Positions 1-8,840 of a DNA stretch of 64,000 nucleotides are shown here, in pieces. Below the pieces are notes generated by a model. It was not told the origin of the DNA. It saw only the letters and a program-made list of their open reading frames with translations, and did no database searches. The DNA is from Glycomyces artemisiae (GTDB taxonomy: Bacteria; Actinomycetota; Actinomycetes; Mycobacteriales; Micromonosporaceae), in the NCBI RefSeq assembly GCF_003002955.1, contig NZ_PVTJ01000001.1, forward strand, positions 372,001 through 436,000, written 5' to 3'. The first letter of the stretch is position 1. Each line of letters begins with the position of its first letter. The position numbers were made by a program, and so were the translations under genes.

Positions 1-505
1 TGAGCGCGGCGACGAGGCGCCGCAGGTGGTCGGCGTAGTTCGCCTCGGCCCCGGCCGCGCCGAGCTCGAACAGCTCGGCGGCGCGCACGGCGTGGCGCTG
101 GGCGATGAACGGCAGGGCCGCGCACTTCCACCGCTCCCCGTCCTTCGTCTCCCCGGTGATGAGGTGGTCGGCGGCCTTGCCGAGGCTGCCGCGCAGGTGG
201 ATTCCGGCGGCGTGGGCCCATTCGCGCAGCGCGTCGAGGGCCTTGCCGTTGTCGTGGTTCCCGGCGACGACGACCACTTCGGCGCCGGTGCGGCGCAGGG
301 CCGACAGGGCCGCCGTCAGGAGCTTCTGCGCCTCGCTGGAGGGCGAGGCTGTGTCGAACAGGTCCCCGGCGACGATCACGAGGTCCACGTCCTCGGCTTT
401 GGCGACGTCGACGAGCTGTTTGAAGACCGCGCGCTGCTCGTCGAGCCGCGGGCGACCCTTCAAGGTGACGCCGACGTGCCAGTCGGACGTGTGGAGAATC
501 CGCAT
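1..505 (-). CDS. SbcD/Mre11-like DNA exonuclease subunit (C-terminus beyond window)
   Basis: The first 168 codons of a calcineurin-type metallophosphoesterase; the gene continues past base 1. It opens MRILHTSDWHVG, the DxH metal-binding motif of SbcD/Mre11 nucleases, followed by VIVAGDLFD (second metal aspartate) and VVVVAGNHDN (GNHD motif), in the order expected for the family. SbcD/Mre11 proteins use two manganese ions to process double-strand ends and hairpins with an SbcC/Rad50 ATPase. The ATG at 505 lies 10 nt after the stop of the HerA-like gene, so the two are probably co-transcribed, and an SbcC-like gene would be expected just outside the window. The family is clear; the partner is inferred. 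Confidence 0.88.
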   Translation of the reverse strand, partial: MRILHTSDWHVGVTLKGRPRLDEQRAVFKQLVDVAKAEDVDLVIVAGDLFDTASPSSEAQKLLTAALSALRRTGAEVVVVAGNHDNGKALDALREWAHAAGIHLRGSLGKAADHLITGETKDGERWKCAALPFIAQRHAVRAAELFELGAAGAEANYADHLRRLVAAL

Positions 506-515
506 TGCTGAACCC

Positions 516-2228
516 CTAGAACGGAATGTCGTCTTCGTCGTCGCCGGCGAGGTCGAAGGGGTCGACCTTGGCGGTAACCGACCGTGCGGTGGCGGCCGGG
601 GCGGACCCGGCCTCGGCGGGGCGGGTGGCCCACGCGGGGAACGGGAAGTTCACCACGAGGGGGACCGGGAGCTCGGGCTGCGCCACGAACATGGTGCCGG
701 GCTTGGCCATGAGCACGCGCATGCGCTGCGCCTGCGTGAGGAACCCGTACTCGGGCCGCGTGGCCTCGGCCGCGTCCAGGCGGCCGACGACGCGGATCGC
801 CGAGTTCGACGCGATGCGCCGCTCCACTTCGGACGCGGTCTGCTGGGCGCCGATGAGGATCACCCCGAGGGACCGGCCGCGCTCGGCGATGTCGAGCAGG
901 ATGTCCTTGATCGGGCTGGTGCCCTCGCGCGGCGCGTACTTGTTCAGCTCGTCGAGGACCACGAACTGGAGCGGCCGGGCCGTGCCCGCCTTCTCCTTGC
1001 GCTCGAACTCGCTGCGCAGCACCACGCCGACGACGAACCGCTGCGCCCGGTCGGGCAGGTTGTGCAGGTCGACCACCGTCACCTGCGCGTCGGACGACAA
1101 CGCCGCGCCGCGGGGCGGCAGGTCGCCGCGGATGAGCCGTCCGATGTCGCGCCCGGAGGCGATGAGCCGCCTGATGAACGCGTTCACCGTGCCCAGGCCG
1201 ATCGCCGAACCCGCCCACTCGGTGCGGGTCTCGTCGTCGGCGAGCCGCTCGCAGATGAGGTCGACGAGGTCCCGGTAGCTGGTGAGGAGCCGCCCGTCGA
1301 CGCTGATCGCGCCGTTGTCCTTGGGTCGGGCCTCCTTCCGCAGCCGCGCGGCGACCTGGTGGACGACCATCGTGTACTGCTGGCGGTCGTCGTCGCCGTC
1401 GGCGAACACGAACGGCAGCAGGTTGAGCTGGCAGAACTCGGCGAGCGTCCAGTAGAACGCGTCGACGCCCGTCGACCGGCACGCCACGTCGGGCACCCCG
1501 TTCGAGTCCCCTTCGCGCGGCGGCGCGAGCACCTCCACGGACTTGAACGCGCCCGGCTCCATGCCCAGGCGCCGGTACGAGTCGCGCACCGTCTCGTCGA
1601 TCTTCGTGTTGTCGTGGTCGAGGAGCAGCAGGTCCTCGCCCTTGACGTTGAAGATGAGCGCCTTCGTGTTCGCGGCCTCCGCGCCCAGCGCGCCCGAGTG
1701 CAGCAGCGAGTACAGCATCCACGTCGCGAACGAGGTCTTCGTGGCGACCCCGGAGATGCCCGAGATCGACACGTGCGCGCCGCGGGTGCCGTCGAGGAAG
1801 TCCGGGTTCAGGAACACCGGCTGGCCGTCGCGCGAGAACCCAAGGGGCACTTGGCGGGCCATGCCGTCGAAGTACAGGGCCCGGTCGCGGTCCTCGCCGG
1901 AGGCCCGCTGCACCTCGGCGCCCGGGCGCGGCGGCACGAACACCTCCGGCTCGACGCGGGTCACCGTGACCTCCGCGGCCTCCTGCACCTGCGCCGGGAG
2001 CAGCCCCCCGGCGATGTCGAACACGTCGGAGTCGAACTGGGCGCCCTCGTGGCGGCTGCGCACCGACGTGACCACCCCGGAGATGCGGACCGTGCCGACC
2101 CCCGGGACCTGCCGCTCGGTGGTGAGCACGTCGTCGAGCTGCGCGTACGCCTCCGGCCCGACGCCGACCCAGAACGACAGGGGCGTCGCGTCCTCCGTGC
2201 CCAGCACGCGGCCCACCGATTCACTCAT
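516..2228 (-). CDS. HerA-like DNA-translocase ATPase (DUF87 type)
   Basis: A 570-residue HerA/FtsK-superfamily ATPase. Residues about 1-75 look like a HAS-barrel domain. A variant Walker A, GISGVATKTS, lies at about 157-166 and Walker B, FVVLDELNKYAP, at about 422-433 with D426/E427. The loop lacks the usual glycine before the lysine (ATKT instead of xGKT). HerA proteins form hexameric DNA pumps that feed ends to a nuclease, and the next gene is the SbcD/Mre11-like nuclease, matching that pairing. The ATG overlaps the end of the upstream reductase gene by 8 bp, so translation is probably coupled. End resection is an inference from family and context. Confidence 0.8.
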   Translation of the reverse strand: MSESVGRVLGTEDATPLSFWVGVGPEAYAQLDDVLTTERQVPGVGTVRISGVVTSVRSRHEGAQFDSDVFDIAGGLLPAQVQEAAEVTVTRVEPEVFVPPRPGAEVQRASGEDRDRALYFDGMARQVPLGFSRDGQPVFLNPDFLDGTRGAHVSISGISGVATKTSFATWMLYSLLHSGALGAEAANTKALIFNVKGEDLLLLDHDNTKIDETVRDSYRRLGMEPGAFKSVEVLAPPREGDSNGVPDVACRSTGVDAFYWTLAEFCQLNLLPFVFADGDDDRQQYTMVVHQVAARLRKEARPKDNGAISVDGRLLTSYRDLVDLICERLADDETRTEWAGSAIGLGTVNAFIRRLIASGRDIGRLIRGDLPPRGAALSSDAQVTVVDLHNLPDRAQRFVVGVVLRSEFERKEKAGTARPLQFVVLDELNKYAPREGTSPIKDILLDIAERGRSLGVILIGAQQTASEVERRIASNSAIRVVGRLDAAEATRPEYGFLTQAQRMRVLMAKPGTMFVAQPELPVPLVVNFPFPAWATRPAEAGSAPAATARSVTAKVDPFDLAGDDEDDIPF

Positions 2229-2964
2229 CGCTCGATCCTCGCACGTAGCGCAGGATCAGATTGCCCCCGGCTTCGAGGACGTGTCGCAGCCGCAGCGGCA
2301 CCGCCTCCGGAGCCGCCTCGCCCTCGGCGACGCGCATCGGGCCCGCCCCGACGAGCAGCGGCGAGATCGTCAGGTCCAGCTCGTCCGCGAGCCCCGCGGC
2401 GATCAAGGACCCGAACACGTGCGGCCCGCCCTCGCACAGCACCTGCCGCAGCCCCCGCTCGCGCAGCGCCGCCACCGCCGCCGTGAAGTCCACTTCGCCC
2501 GTGCCCGCGGCGATCACGTCCGCGACGTCCCGGAACGGCTCGACCGCGGCCTCCGGCAGGTCCGCGGGCACGATCAGAATCGGCCGCCGCGGCGCCTGCG
2601 TGAAGATCCCCGCCCCCGGGTCCAGGCTCGCCGTGCGCGAGGCGATCGCCATCACCGGCACCTCCGGCAGGCCCTGCGCCCGCCGCCACGCCATCCGGTC
2701 CTCCGAGAGCACCAGCGGCCCGTACCCCTCGGCCCGCACCGTCCCCGACCCCGCCAGGAGCACGTCGCACCGCGCCCGCAGGACCTTGAACACCCGCTTG
2801 TCCTCTTCACCCGAAAGGGGACCCGACAGGCCCTCCAGGGTCGCCGCTCCGTCGGCGCTGGACACGAAGTTCACCCGCAGCCAGTCCGGTCCGGGCGGCG
2901 CGTAGGCCTCGTAGACCTCGTCGTCGGTCAGTTCATCGAGTTTTCGGTACAGCACGTCTGCCAC
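2221..2964 (-). CDS. pyrimidine reductase family protein (RibD C-terminal-like)
   Basis: A 247-residue protein of the RibD_C/dihydrofolate-reductase-like fold. It has LRVNFVSSADGAAT near residue 29, CDVLLAGSGTVRAEGYGPL near 86 (nucleotide pocket), and VLCEGGPHVFGSLIAAGLADELDLTISPLL near the C-terminus, all hallmarks of NADPH-dependent 5-amino-6-ribosylaminouracil reductases. There is no deaminase domain and no other riboflavin gene nearby, so it may be a stand-alone paralogue with another substrate. Its stop overlaps the HerA-like start, placing it first in the operon with the ATPase and nuclease, a curious partnership. Family assignment is firm, substrate is not. Confidence 0.82.
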   Translation of the reverse strand: MADVLYRKLDELTDDEVYEAYAPPGPDWLRVNFVSSADGAATLEGLSGPLSGEEDKRVFKVLRARCDVLLAGSGTVRAEGYGPLVLSEDRMAWRRAQGLPEVPVMAIASRTASLDPGAGIFTQAPRRPILIVPADLPEAAVEPFRDVADVIAAGTGEVDFTAAVAALRERGLRQVLCEGGPHVFGSLIAAGLADELDLTISPLLVGAGPMRVAEGEAAPEAVPLRLRHVLEAGGNLILRYVRGSSDE

Positions 2965-3011
2965 CGCTGAAACCTAGCCCACCCCTCCGACAGCGGCGCC
3001 CCGAACCCGCG

Positions 3012-4334
3012 TCAGGCCCCCAGCACCTTCTCCAGGTACGCGTTCGCGAAGCGCCGCTCCGGGTCCACCTCGTCGCGCACCCGCCGGAAGTCCTCGAAGT
3101 GCTTGTACCGGCGCGAGAGCTGCTCCGCGCCCAGCGTGTGCATCTTCCCCCAGTGCGGGCGCCCCTCGGCCGCGTCGAACACCGCCTCGCAGTCCCGGAA
3201 GTACGGCACGTGGTCGTGCCGGAAGAACTGGTGCACCGCCACGTACGCCGTCCGCCGCCCCTGCGCCGTCGACAGCCAGATGTCGTCCGCCGCCGCGAAC
3301 CGCACCTCCACCGGGAACGACACCGTGTGCCCCTCCCGCTCCACCATCGCCTGCAACTCCCGCAGCACCGTCGGCAGCGCCTCCCGCGGCAGCGCGTACT
3401 CCATCTCCCGGAACCGCACCGTCCGCGGCGACGTGAAGATCCGGTGCGACCGGTCCGTGTACTCCCGGGCGCTCCACACCCGCCCCGCCACCCGGTTCAG
3501 CCGCGGCACCATCGACGGGAACCGCACCCCGACCCGGTTGCTCGCCGAGAACAGCGCGTTCTCCGTGAACGTCTCGTTCCACCAGTACGACAGGCGGCTC
3601 GGCGCCCGCGACGGCTCCGACATCGCGTGCCGGTTGTTCCGCTTCGTCAGCGTCCGGTCCGTGTGCGGGAACCAGTAGAACTCGAAGTGGTCGTTCTCCG
3701 CGACCAGCTCGTCCAGGCCCTCCAGGACCGCCCCGAGCCGCTCGGGCCGCTCCACCGCGTGCAGCCGGAACGCCGGCACGCACTGGAGCGTCACCTCCGC
3801 GATCACCCCCACCGCGCCCAGGCCCAGCCGCGCCGCCGCGAACAGCTCCGGCCGCTCGAACTCCGTGCACTGCACCGTCTCGCCGCTCGCCAGCACCAGC
3901 TTCAGGCCCTTGACCTGCCACGCGAAGCCCCGGTACCGGTCGCCCGTGCCGTGCGTCCCCGTCGAGATCGCCCCCGAGACGGTCTGCGCGTCGATGTCGC
4001 CCATGTTCTCCAGGGCCAGCCCGTGCGCGTCCAGGACCGTGTTCAGCGCCGCCAGCGTCATCCCCGCCTCGACCGTGACCAGCCCCGACTTCGCGTCCGC
4101 CGCCACGACCTGATCGAGCCCGCCCATGTCCACCCGCACGCCCTCGGGCACCGCGATCGCGCTGAACGAGTGCCCCGAGCCGACCGCCTTCACCCGCAGC
4201 CCGTCCTCCGCGGCGGCGGCCACCGCGGCCGCCAGCTCCTCGGACGTCGACGGGCGCACCGTCCGCACCGGCTCGGCGCCCTCGGTGCGCGACCAGTTCT
4301 GCCAGTGTGCGTTCTCGGCGACGGGGGTCCCCAT
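3012..4334 (-). CDS. FAD-linked sugar-lactone/alditol oxidase (D-arabinono-1,4-lactone oxidase family)
   Basis: A 440-residue VAO-fold oxidase. The N-terminal FAD_binding_4 domain has VKAVGSGHSFSAIAV (the GHS histidine is the usual covalent-flavin residue) and SGAISTGTHGTG. The C-terminal ALO domain carries GRPHWGK, the HWxK motif of aldonolactone and alditol oxidases. The enzyme would oxidise an aldonolactone or sugar alcohol with O2, giving H2O2. The start is the ATG at 4334 because GGAAGGA precedes it; the open frame extends 37 codons further but without support. It is divergent from the PLP gene at 4427, a pairing I recall from other actinomycetes. The exact substrate is unknown. Confidence 0.85.
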   Translation of the reverse strand: MGTPVAENAHWQNWSRTEGAEPVRTVRPSTSEELAAAVAAAAEDGLRVKAVGSGHSFSAIAVPEGVRVDMGGLDQVVAADAKSGLVTVEAGMTLAALNTVLDAHGLALENMGDIDAQTVSGAISTGTHGTGDRYRGFAWQVKGLKLVLASGETVQCTEFERPELFAAARLGLGAVGVIAEVTLQCVPAFRLHAVERPERLGAVLEGLDELVAENDHFEFYWFPHTDRTLTKRNNRHAMSEPSRAPSRLSYWWNETFTENALFSASNRVGVRFPSMVPRLNRVAGRVWSAREYTDRSHRIFTSPRTVRFREMEYALPREALPTVLRELQAMVEREGHTVSFPVEVRFAAADDIWLSTAQGRRTAYVAVHQFFRHDHVPYFRDCEAVFDAAEGRPHWGKMHTLGAEQLSRRYKHFEDFRRVRDEVDPERRFANAYLEKVLGA

Positions 4335-4426
4335 GGCGGCGGTCCTTCCAACGGCTCTGTTGAATACGAGGTGTACTTCACGGTAGCTTTCATCTAACCC
4401 CACTTGACCTGCGGAAGGGAAGTCGG
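4335..4426. promoter_or_regulatory. divergent promoter region
   Basis: This 92-bp gap separates the starts of the lactone oxidase (minus) and the PLP enzyme (plus). It is more AT-rich than the flanks and must hold both promoters and both ribosome-binding sites (GGAAGGA on the minus strand, GGAAGGGAA on the plus strand). No clear operator palindrome was seen. Confidence 0.5.
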
Positions 4427-5668
4427 ATGGGCTATCAGGAAGCAACGGGCTCGCCAGGGGCCGCCGTCGAAGGCGCCGCCGACCAGCGGTTCGACGTCCT
4501 CAACCGGGCGACGCGGGGGATACAGCCCCCGTTCGCCGCGGTCGATCTGGACGCGTTCGACACCAACGCGGCCATCCTGCGCCGCAATGCGATCGGCAAA
4601 CCGCTGCGCCTCGCCAGCAAGTCGCTGCGCTGCCGCCCGCTCATGCGGCGCGCGCTCGCCCAGCCCGGCTTCAAAGGCATCCTCGGGTTCACGCTGCCCG
4701 AGGCCCTGTGGCTGGCCGAGGAGTTCGACGACGTCGTCGTCGCCTACCCCACCGCCGACACCGACGCGCTCCGCGCGCTCGCCGCCGACGAGCGCCTCGC
4801 CCGCCGCATCACCCTCATGGTGGATTCCGTCGAGCACCTCGACTTCCTCGCCCGGCACGTCGAGCCGAGCCCGTCGCGGCCGCTGCGCCTGTGCCTCGAA
4901 CTCGACGTCTCGCTCGAACTCCTCGGCGGCCGCATCCACATCGGCGCCTACCGGTCCCCGGTCCGCACCCCCGACCAGGCCCTCGACCTGGCCCACGAGA
5001 TCGACAAGCGCCCAGGTGTGCGCCTGGTCGGCATCATGGGCTACGAGGGCCAGATCGCGGGCGTCCAGGACGCCTTCAGTGCCGCTGCGCTGCGCTCGCC
5101 CCTGGTGCGGCTCATGCAGACCGTCTCCAAAGCCGAACTCGCCGAGCGCCGCGCCGAGGCCGTCGCGGCGGTCCGCCGCGTCACCGACCTCGAATTCGTC
5201 AACGGCGGCGGCACCGGCTCGGTCGCCTCCACGGCGGCGGACCCGTCGGTCACCGAGATCGCCGCCGGGTCCGGCCTCTACTCGCCCGCCCTGTTCGACG
5301 GCTACCGCTCGATCCGGCCGCTCCCGGCCGCGTTCTTCGCGCTGCCTGTCGTGCGCAGGCCCAAGCGCGGCATCGTGACCGCCCTCGGCGGCGGCTGGAT
5401 CGCCTCCGGCGTCCCGGGCCCCGACCGCCTCCCCAAGCCCGCGTTCCCCGCCGGGCTCCGCTACTCCAAGACCGAGGGCGCCGGGGAGGTCCAGACGCCC
5501 CTGCGCGGCCGCGCCGCCGACGCGCTCGCCATCGGCGACCGCATCTGGATGCGCCACGCCAAGGCCGGGGAGCTCGCCGAGCGCGTCAACACGATCCACC
5601 TGATCCGGCGCGGCGAGGTCGTCGACGAGGTCCCGACCTACCGCGGCGAGGGCCGCGCGTTCGTCTGA
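4427..5668 (+). CDS. PLP-dependent amino-acid deaminase/aldolase (alanine racemase fold)
   Basis: A 413-residue fold-type III PLP enzyme. The N-terminal TIM barrel begins PPFAAVDLDAFDTNAA and carries RLASKSLRCRP, where the lysine is the likely Schiff-base residue; later segments EFVNGGGTGS and GSGLYSPALFD fit the phosphate-binding loop and C-terminal barrel of D-threonine-aldolase/D-serine-dehydratase-like proteins. It probably cleaves or deaminates a D- or beta-hydroxy amino acid. GGAAGGGAA precedes the ATG. Its neighbour across the divergent promoter is a sugar-lactone oxidase, so the pair may work on related compounds, though the link is only positional. Confidence 0.78.
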   Translation: MGYQEATGSPGAAVEGAADQRFDVLNRATRGIQPPFAAVDLDAFDTNAAILRRNAIGKPLRLASKSLRCRPLMRRALAQPGFKGILGFTLPEALWLAEEFDDVVVAYPTADTDALRALAADERLARRITLMVDSVEHLDFLARHVEPSPSRPLRLCLELDVSLELLGGRIHIGAYRSPVRTPDQALDLAHEIDKRPGVRLVGIMGYEGQIAGVQDAFSAAALRSPLVRLMQTVSKAELAERRAEAVAAVRRVTDLEFVNGGGTGSVASTAADPSVTEIAAGSGLYSPALFDGYRSIRPLPAAFFALPVVRRPKRGIVTALGGGWIASGVPGPDRLPKPAFPAGLRYSKTEGAGEVQTPLRGRAADALAIGDRIWMRHAKAGELAERVNTIHLIRRGEVVDEVPTYRGEGRAFV

Positions 5669-5682
5669 GCCGCAACGCGAAC

Positions 5683-5720
5683 GAACAGGCCCGGCGGGAG
5701 TACTCCCGCCGGGCCCGTTC
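5683..5720. terminator. bidirectional hairpin between convergent genes
   Basis: A near-perfect inverted repeat with arms GGCCCGGCGGGAG and CTCCCGCCGGGCC and a TA loop. It sits between the convergent ends of the PLP enzyme and the penicillin-binding protein and can serve both. Confidence 0.8.
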
Positions 5721-5728
5721 ACGTCGTG

Positions 5729-8539
5729 CTAATCGTCGCGGCCGCCGTTGCCGTTGCCGTTCCCGCCGCCGGTGGTGCACTGGCCCAGCCATTCCATGAT
5801 CGGCGTGCACTCCTCGTTCCCGCCGCCTCCCGGCGGCCCCTCCTGGACGCAGTGCGAGTCGCCCGGCTTCGCCGCGCAGTACGGACTGTCCGCGTCGACC
5901 ATGCCCTGCTCGTTGAGGATGTCGTCGATGATCGCGGAGCCCACGTGCTCGGCGTCGGTCCAGCCCTGGGTCTCGTACTGCTTCGCGTCGATGGCGCCCT
6001 CCATGAACTGCTTCCACACCGGATAGCTCAGGGTGCCGCCGAAGACGTTGTCGGTGCCGCCGTTCTTGTTCAGCAGCGGCGCCGACTCGGCGGTCGCGTT
6101 GCCGACCCATGAGGCGATGCTCAGCTGCGGGATCGCACCGACGTACCAGGTGTGGGCGTTGGCGTCCTCGTAGCCCTCGGCCGTGGCCTCCCACGTACCG
6201 GTCTTGCCGGTGAAGGGCCGGTCGATCGGGCCGGCGTCGCCGTCGATCTCGGAGCCGACCCACTGGAGGTTGCGCGCGATGCTCGCGTCCAGGGCCGGGG
6301 TCTCCTCCAGCTCGCGGATCGGCTGGATCTCGTTGCCGTCGCGGTCGAGGACCTTCTCCACGAAGTGGGTCTCGTTGTAGGTGCCGTCGTTCGCGATGGT
6401 CGCGTACACGGACGCCATGTCCAGCACCGAGGTCGGGTACTGGCCGAACGCGATGTGGTAGTAGAACGGCGAGTTCGGCGAGTCCAGGTCGAGCGGGGTG
6501 CGCACGGGCGAGCCGTCCTCGTTGACCTCGTCGAGCGGCGCGAGCGGGTCGACGTTGCCGTTCGAGTCGGTCACGTACGAGCCGTCCTCGTTCTGCTTGG
6601 TGCCGTGGCGCGAGTAGGTGATCGTGCCGTCGCCCTCGATGTAGAACCGGTACGTGACGGCCACGCCGTCCTCGTTCTGGGTCATGGTCCGCAGGCCCAT
6701 CTGGATGGCGTTCTCCAGGATCGCGGTGGCGCCGTACTTCTCCGCGATCGCGTACATGGGCGTGTTGCGAGAGTTGCGGACCGCGTCGGTCAGCGTCATG
6801 TCGGTGTTCTCGTTGCGGCCCGCGTTCGAGATCGTGCCGTCGCCGATGCCCTCCATGGTGTCGAACTCGCGCGGCGAGTCCGAATTCCACCACGAGTCGA
6901 TCGAGGCGCCGTGCTCGATCGCGGTCGCCGCGGTGATCATCTTGAACGTCGAGGACGGCGGGTGCGGGTTCTCCATGCCGGCCTTGTCGATGCCGAGGCC
7001 GTTCTCGCCGCCGTAGTAGCCGAGGACCCGGCCGGTGCCGGGCTCGACGGCGACGACGGCGTCGGCCATCGACTTGTTCTGGTCGGCGAGCGCGGCGTCG
7101 TCGTTCGAGTTCGTGAACTCGAAGAAGTCGTCGTCGTTGACGTACACCTCGGCCTCGTTGATGTCGGTGACGATCTCGCCGTCGACGTTGAGCATGTTGC
7201 CGTCTTCGTCCGTGACGCGCTTGAGGTCGCCGCGGCTGGCCGTGGAGTACGCGAGCTGCTGGATCTGCGGGTCGAGGGTCAGCTGGACGGTGTAGCCGCC
7301 GGTGCCCGCGTCCTTGCCGTAGAAGTCGTTCTGGGTGAGGCCGTAGCGGCTCTCCAGCTCGTCCCAGATGTAGCCGTCGTTCGGGTTGGTGATGAAGCCG
7401 GTCGCCACGTCGTGGCCCCACGTGCCCGGGTTCTCCAGCGCCTCGCGGGTCTCGGGCATCCCGGCGTCCAGTTCGGCCTGGATGTCGGCCTTCTGCTCGT
7501 CGCTGAGGGTCTCGATGGTCAGCAGCGACTCCATGCCGTGCGTCCACCGGTCGAGGGGCGCGGTGCTGTCCTCGCCCGCCAGGCGCGGGTCGAAGGACCC
7601 GTCGCCCGCCTTGACCTGCATGGTCAGCATCGTGGCCTGGCCCCAGGTCAGCTCGTCGACCGGCACGCCGAACCAGACCTCGGCGGCGGCGGCGATGCCG
7701 TAGCTGCCGCGGCCGTAGAAGTTCAGGTTCAGGTAGTGCAACAGGATGTCCTCTTTGGAGTACTGCTGCTCCAGCTTCATCGCCATGACCGCCTCGCGGG
7801 CCTTGCGGCCGTAGGAGAGGTCGTCGCGGATGTCCATGACCATGCCCGCGTACTGCTGGCTGATGGTGGACGCGCCCTGGGTGTCGCCGCCGGTGACGTT
7901 GTTGACGAGGGCGCGCATGGTGCCCTTGTAGTCGACGCCGTCGTGCTCGAAGAAGTCCTTGTCCTCCAGGGCGAGCAGCGACCAGACGACCTGGTCGGGG
8001 AGGTCCTCGTAGGAGTCCACGAGCTTGCGGGTGTACTCGCCGTACCCGGCCACGAGCGTGCCGTCCGAGTAGGTGATCGAGGTGGACTCGCCGAACTTCA
8101 GGTCCTTCGGGGCCGGCACGTTCTGGAAGAACCAGGAGCCGGCCACGGTGACCGCGCCGAGCATCATGAGGCACACCATGATGAGCGCCGCGTAGACGCG
8201 GCGGCGGCGCACGGAGATCTTCTTCTTCCGCTTCCTGCCGCCCGGCGGCGGGGTGCCCGGGCCGGACTTCGGCCTGGCGGCGCCGACGACGGAGGCGCGC
8301 CCGACCCCGGCGCGGCCCGCTGCTACGGGGCCCGGCGGGGGCCCGGCGGGGGCCCCTGCGGGCGGTCCGGGCGGCGGCCCGGCGGGCGGGCCCATCGGCG
8401 GCGGCGGTGCGCCGTGGCCCGGCGGGAGCCCGTGCGGCGGGCTCGCCTGGAAGCCGGGTCGCGGCCCTGCCGGAGGCCCTGCGGGTGGTCCGGGAGGTCC
8501 GGCCGAGGGGCCTTGGGCGGGGCGGTAAACGTCGCTCAT
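5729..8539 (-). CDS. class A penicillin-binding protein (transglycosylase/transpeptidase)
   Basis: A bifunctional peptidoglycan synthase of 936 residues. Residues 1-105 are a Pro/Gly/Ala-rich cytoplasmic tail, then a basic stretch GRKRKKK and one membrane anchor at about 115-137. The GT51 domain has EDKDFFEHDGVD (catalytic Glu) and GASTISQQYAGM. The transpeptidase domain has SSTFKMIT (active-site SxxK), RNSRNTPM (SxN) and FTGKTGTWE (KTG). A Gly/Asn-rich tail closes the extracellular end. I chose the ATG at 8539 with GGATGG upstream; a TTG two codons earlier is possible. It polymerises and cross-links glycan strands outside the membrane. Low-complexity tails are common in actinobacterial PonA-type proteins. 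Confidence 0.93.
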   Translation of the reverse strand: MSDVYRPAQGPSAGPPGPPAGPPAGPRPGFQASPPHGLPPGHGAPPPPMGPPAGPPPGPPAGAPAGPPPGPVAAGRAGVGRASVVGAARPKSGPGTPPPGGRKRKKKISVRRRRVYAALIMVCLMMLGAVTVAGSWFFQNVPAPKDLKFGESTSITYSDGTLVAGYGEYTRKLVDSYEDLPDQVVWSLLALEDKDFFEHDGVDYKGTMRALVNNVTGGDTQGASTISQQYAGMVMDIRDDLSYGRKAREAVMAMKLEQQYSKEDILLHYLNLNFYGRGSYGIAAAAEVWFGVPVDELTWGQATMLTMQVKAGDGSFDPRLAGEDSTAPLDRWTHGMESLLTIETLSDEQKADIQAELDAGMPETREALENPGTWGHDVATGFITNPNDGYIWDELESRYGLTQNDFYGKDAGTGGYTVQLTLDPQIQQLAYSTASRGDLKRVTDEDGNMLNVDGEIVTDINEAEVYVNDDDFFEFTNSNDDAALADQNKSMADAVVAVEPGTGRVLGYYGGENGLGIDKAGMENPHPPSSTFKMITAATAIEHGASIDSWWNSDSPREFDTMEGIGDGTISNAGRNENTDMTLTDAVRNSRNTPMYAIAEKYGATAILENAIQMGLRTMTQNEDGVAVTYRFYIEGDGTITYSRHGTKQNEDGSYVTDSNGNVDPLAPLDEVNEDGSPVRTPLDLDSPNSPFYYHIAFGQYPTSVLDMASVYATIANDGTYNETHFVEKVLDRDGNEIQPIRELEETPALDASIARNLQWVGSEIDGDAGPIDRPFTGKTGTWEATAEGYEDANAHTWYVGAIPQLSIASWVGNATAESAPLLNKNGGTDNVFGGTLSYPVWKQFMEGAIDAKQYETQGWTDAEHVGSAIIDDILNEQGMVDADSPYCAAKPGDSHCVQEGPPGGGGNEECTPIMEWLGQCTTGGGNGNGNGGRDD

Positions 8540-8840
8540 GCTCAACCATCCACGAGTTGTGAGGTGCCGGTCCTCGACGCGCGGTCCGAGTCGGCTTCGG
8601 CGAGCGCTGCCGAAGGGTGGTGGGTCCGGCCGGCACCCGCAGAACCTTGGATGCTAGCGGACCACGCCCGGTAGGCGAGGAGTGCTCGGATTCGCGGGTG
8701 AGGAAGGCCGCTTATCGCCCACCTTAGACCGCCGGTGCGACTCTGCTTCCGTCCCACCGCGCCTGGTACCGCCCCTTGCGGCGACATTCCGGACACCACC
8801 GCCGATCACGGCGTTCCGTCCCCGTGACCCATTTCACCCG
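8540..8840. other. intergenic spacer, no gene seen
   Basis: About 300 bp between the penicillin-binding protein start and the flavoprotein stop. It must hold the PBP promoter and the end of the flavoprotein transcript. The only minus-strand open frame here has Arg/Ser/Ala-rich composition and no ribosome-binding site, so I do not call a gene. Confidence 0.5.

Noticed and set aside
105-2486. Long plus-strand open frame opposite the nuclease/ATPase genes
   Set aside because: Its Arg/His/Pro-rich composition is the antisense image of high-GC codons; the minus strand has clear motifs.
8542-8799. 85-codon minus-strand frame before the penicillin-binding protein
   Set aside because: No ribosome-binding site, biased composition, no similarity recognised.
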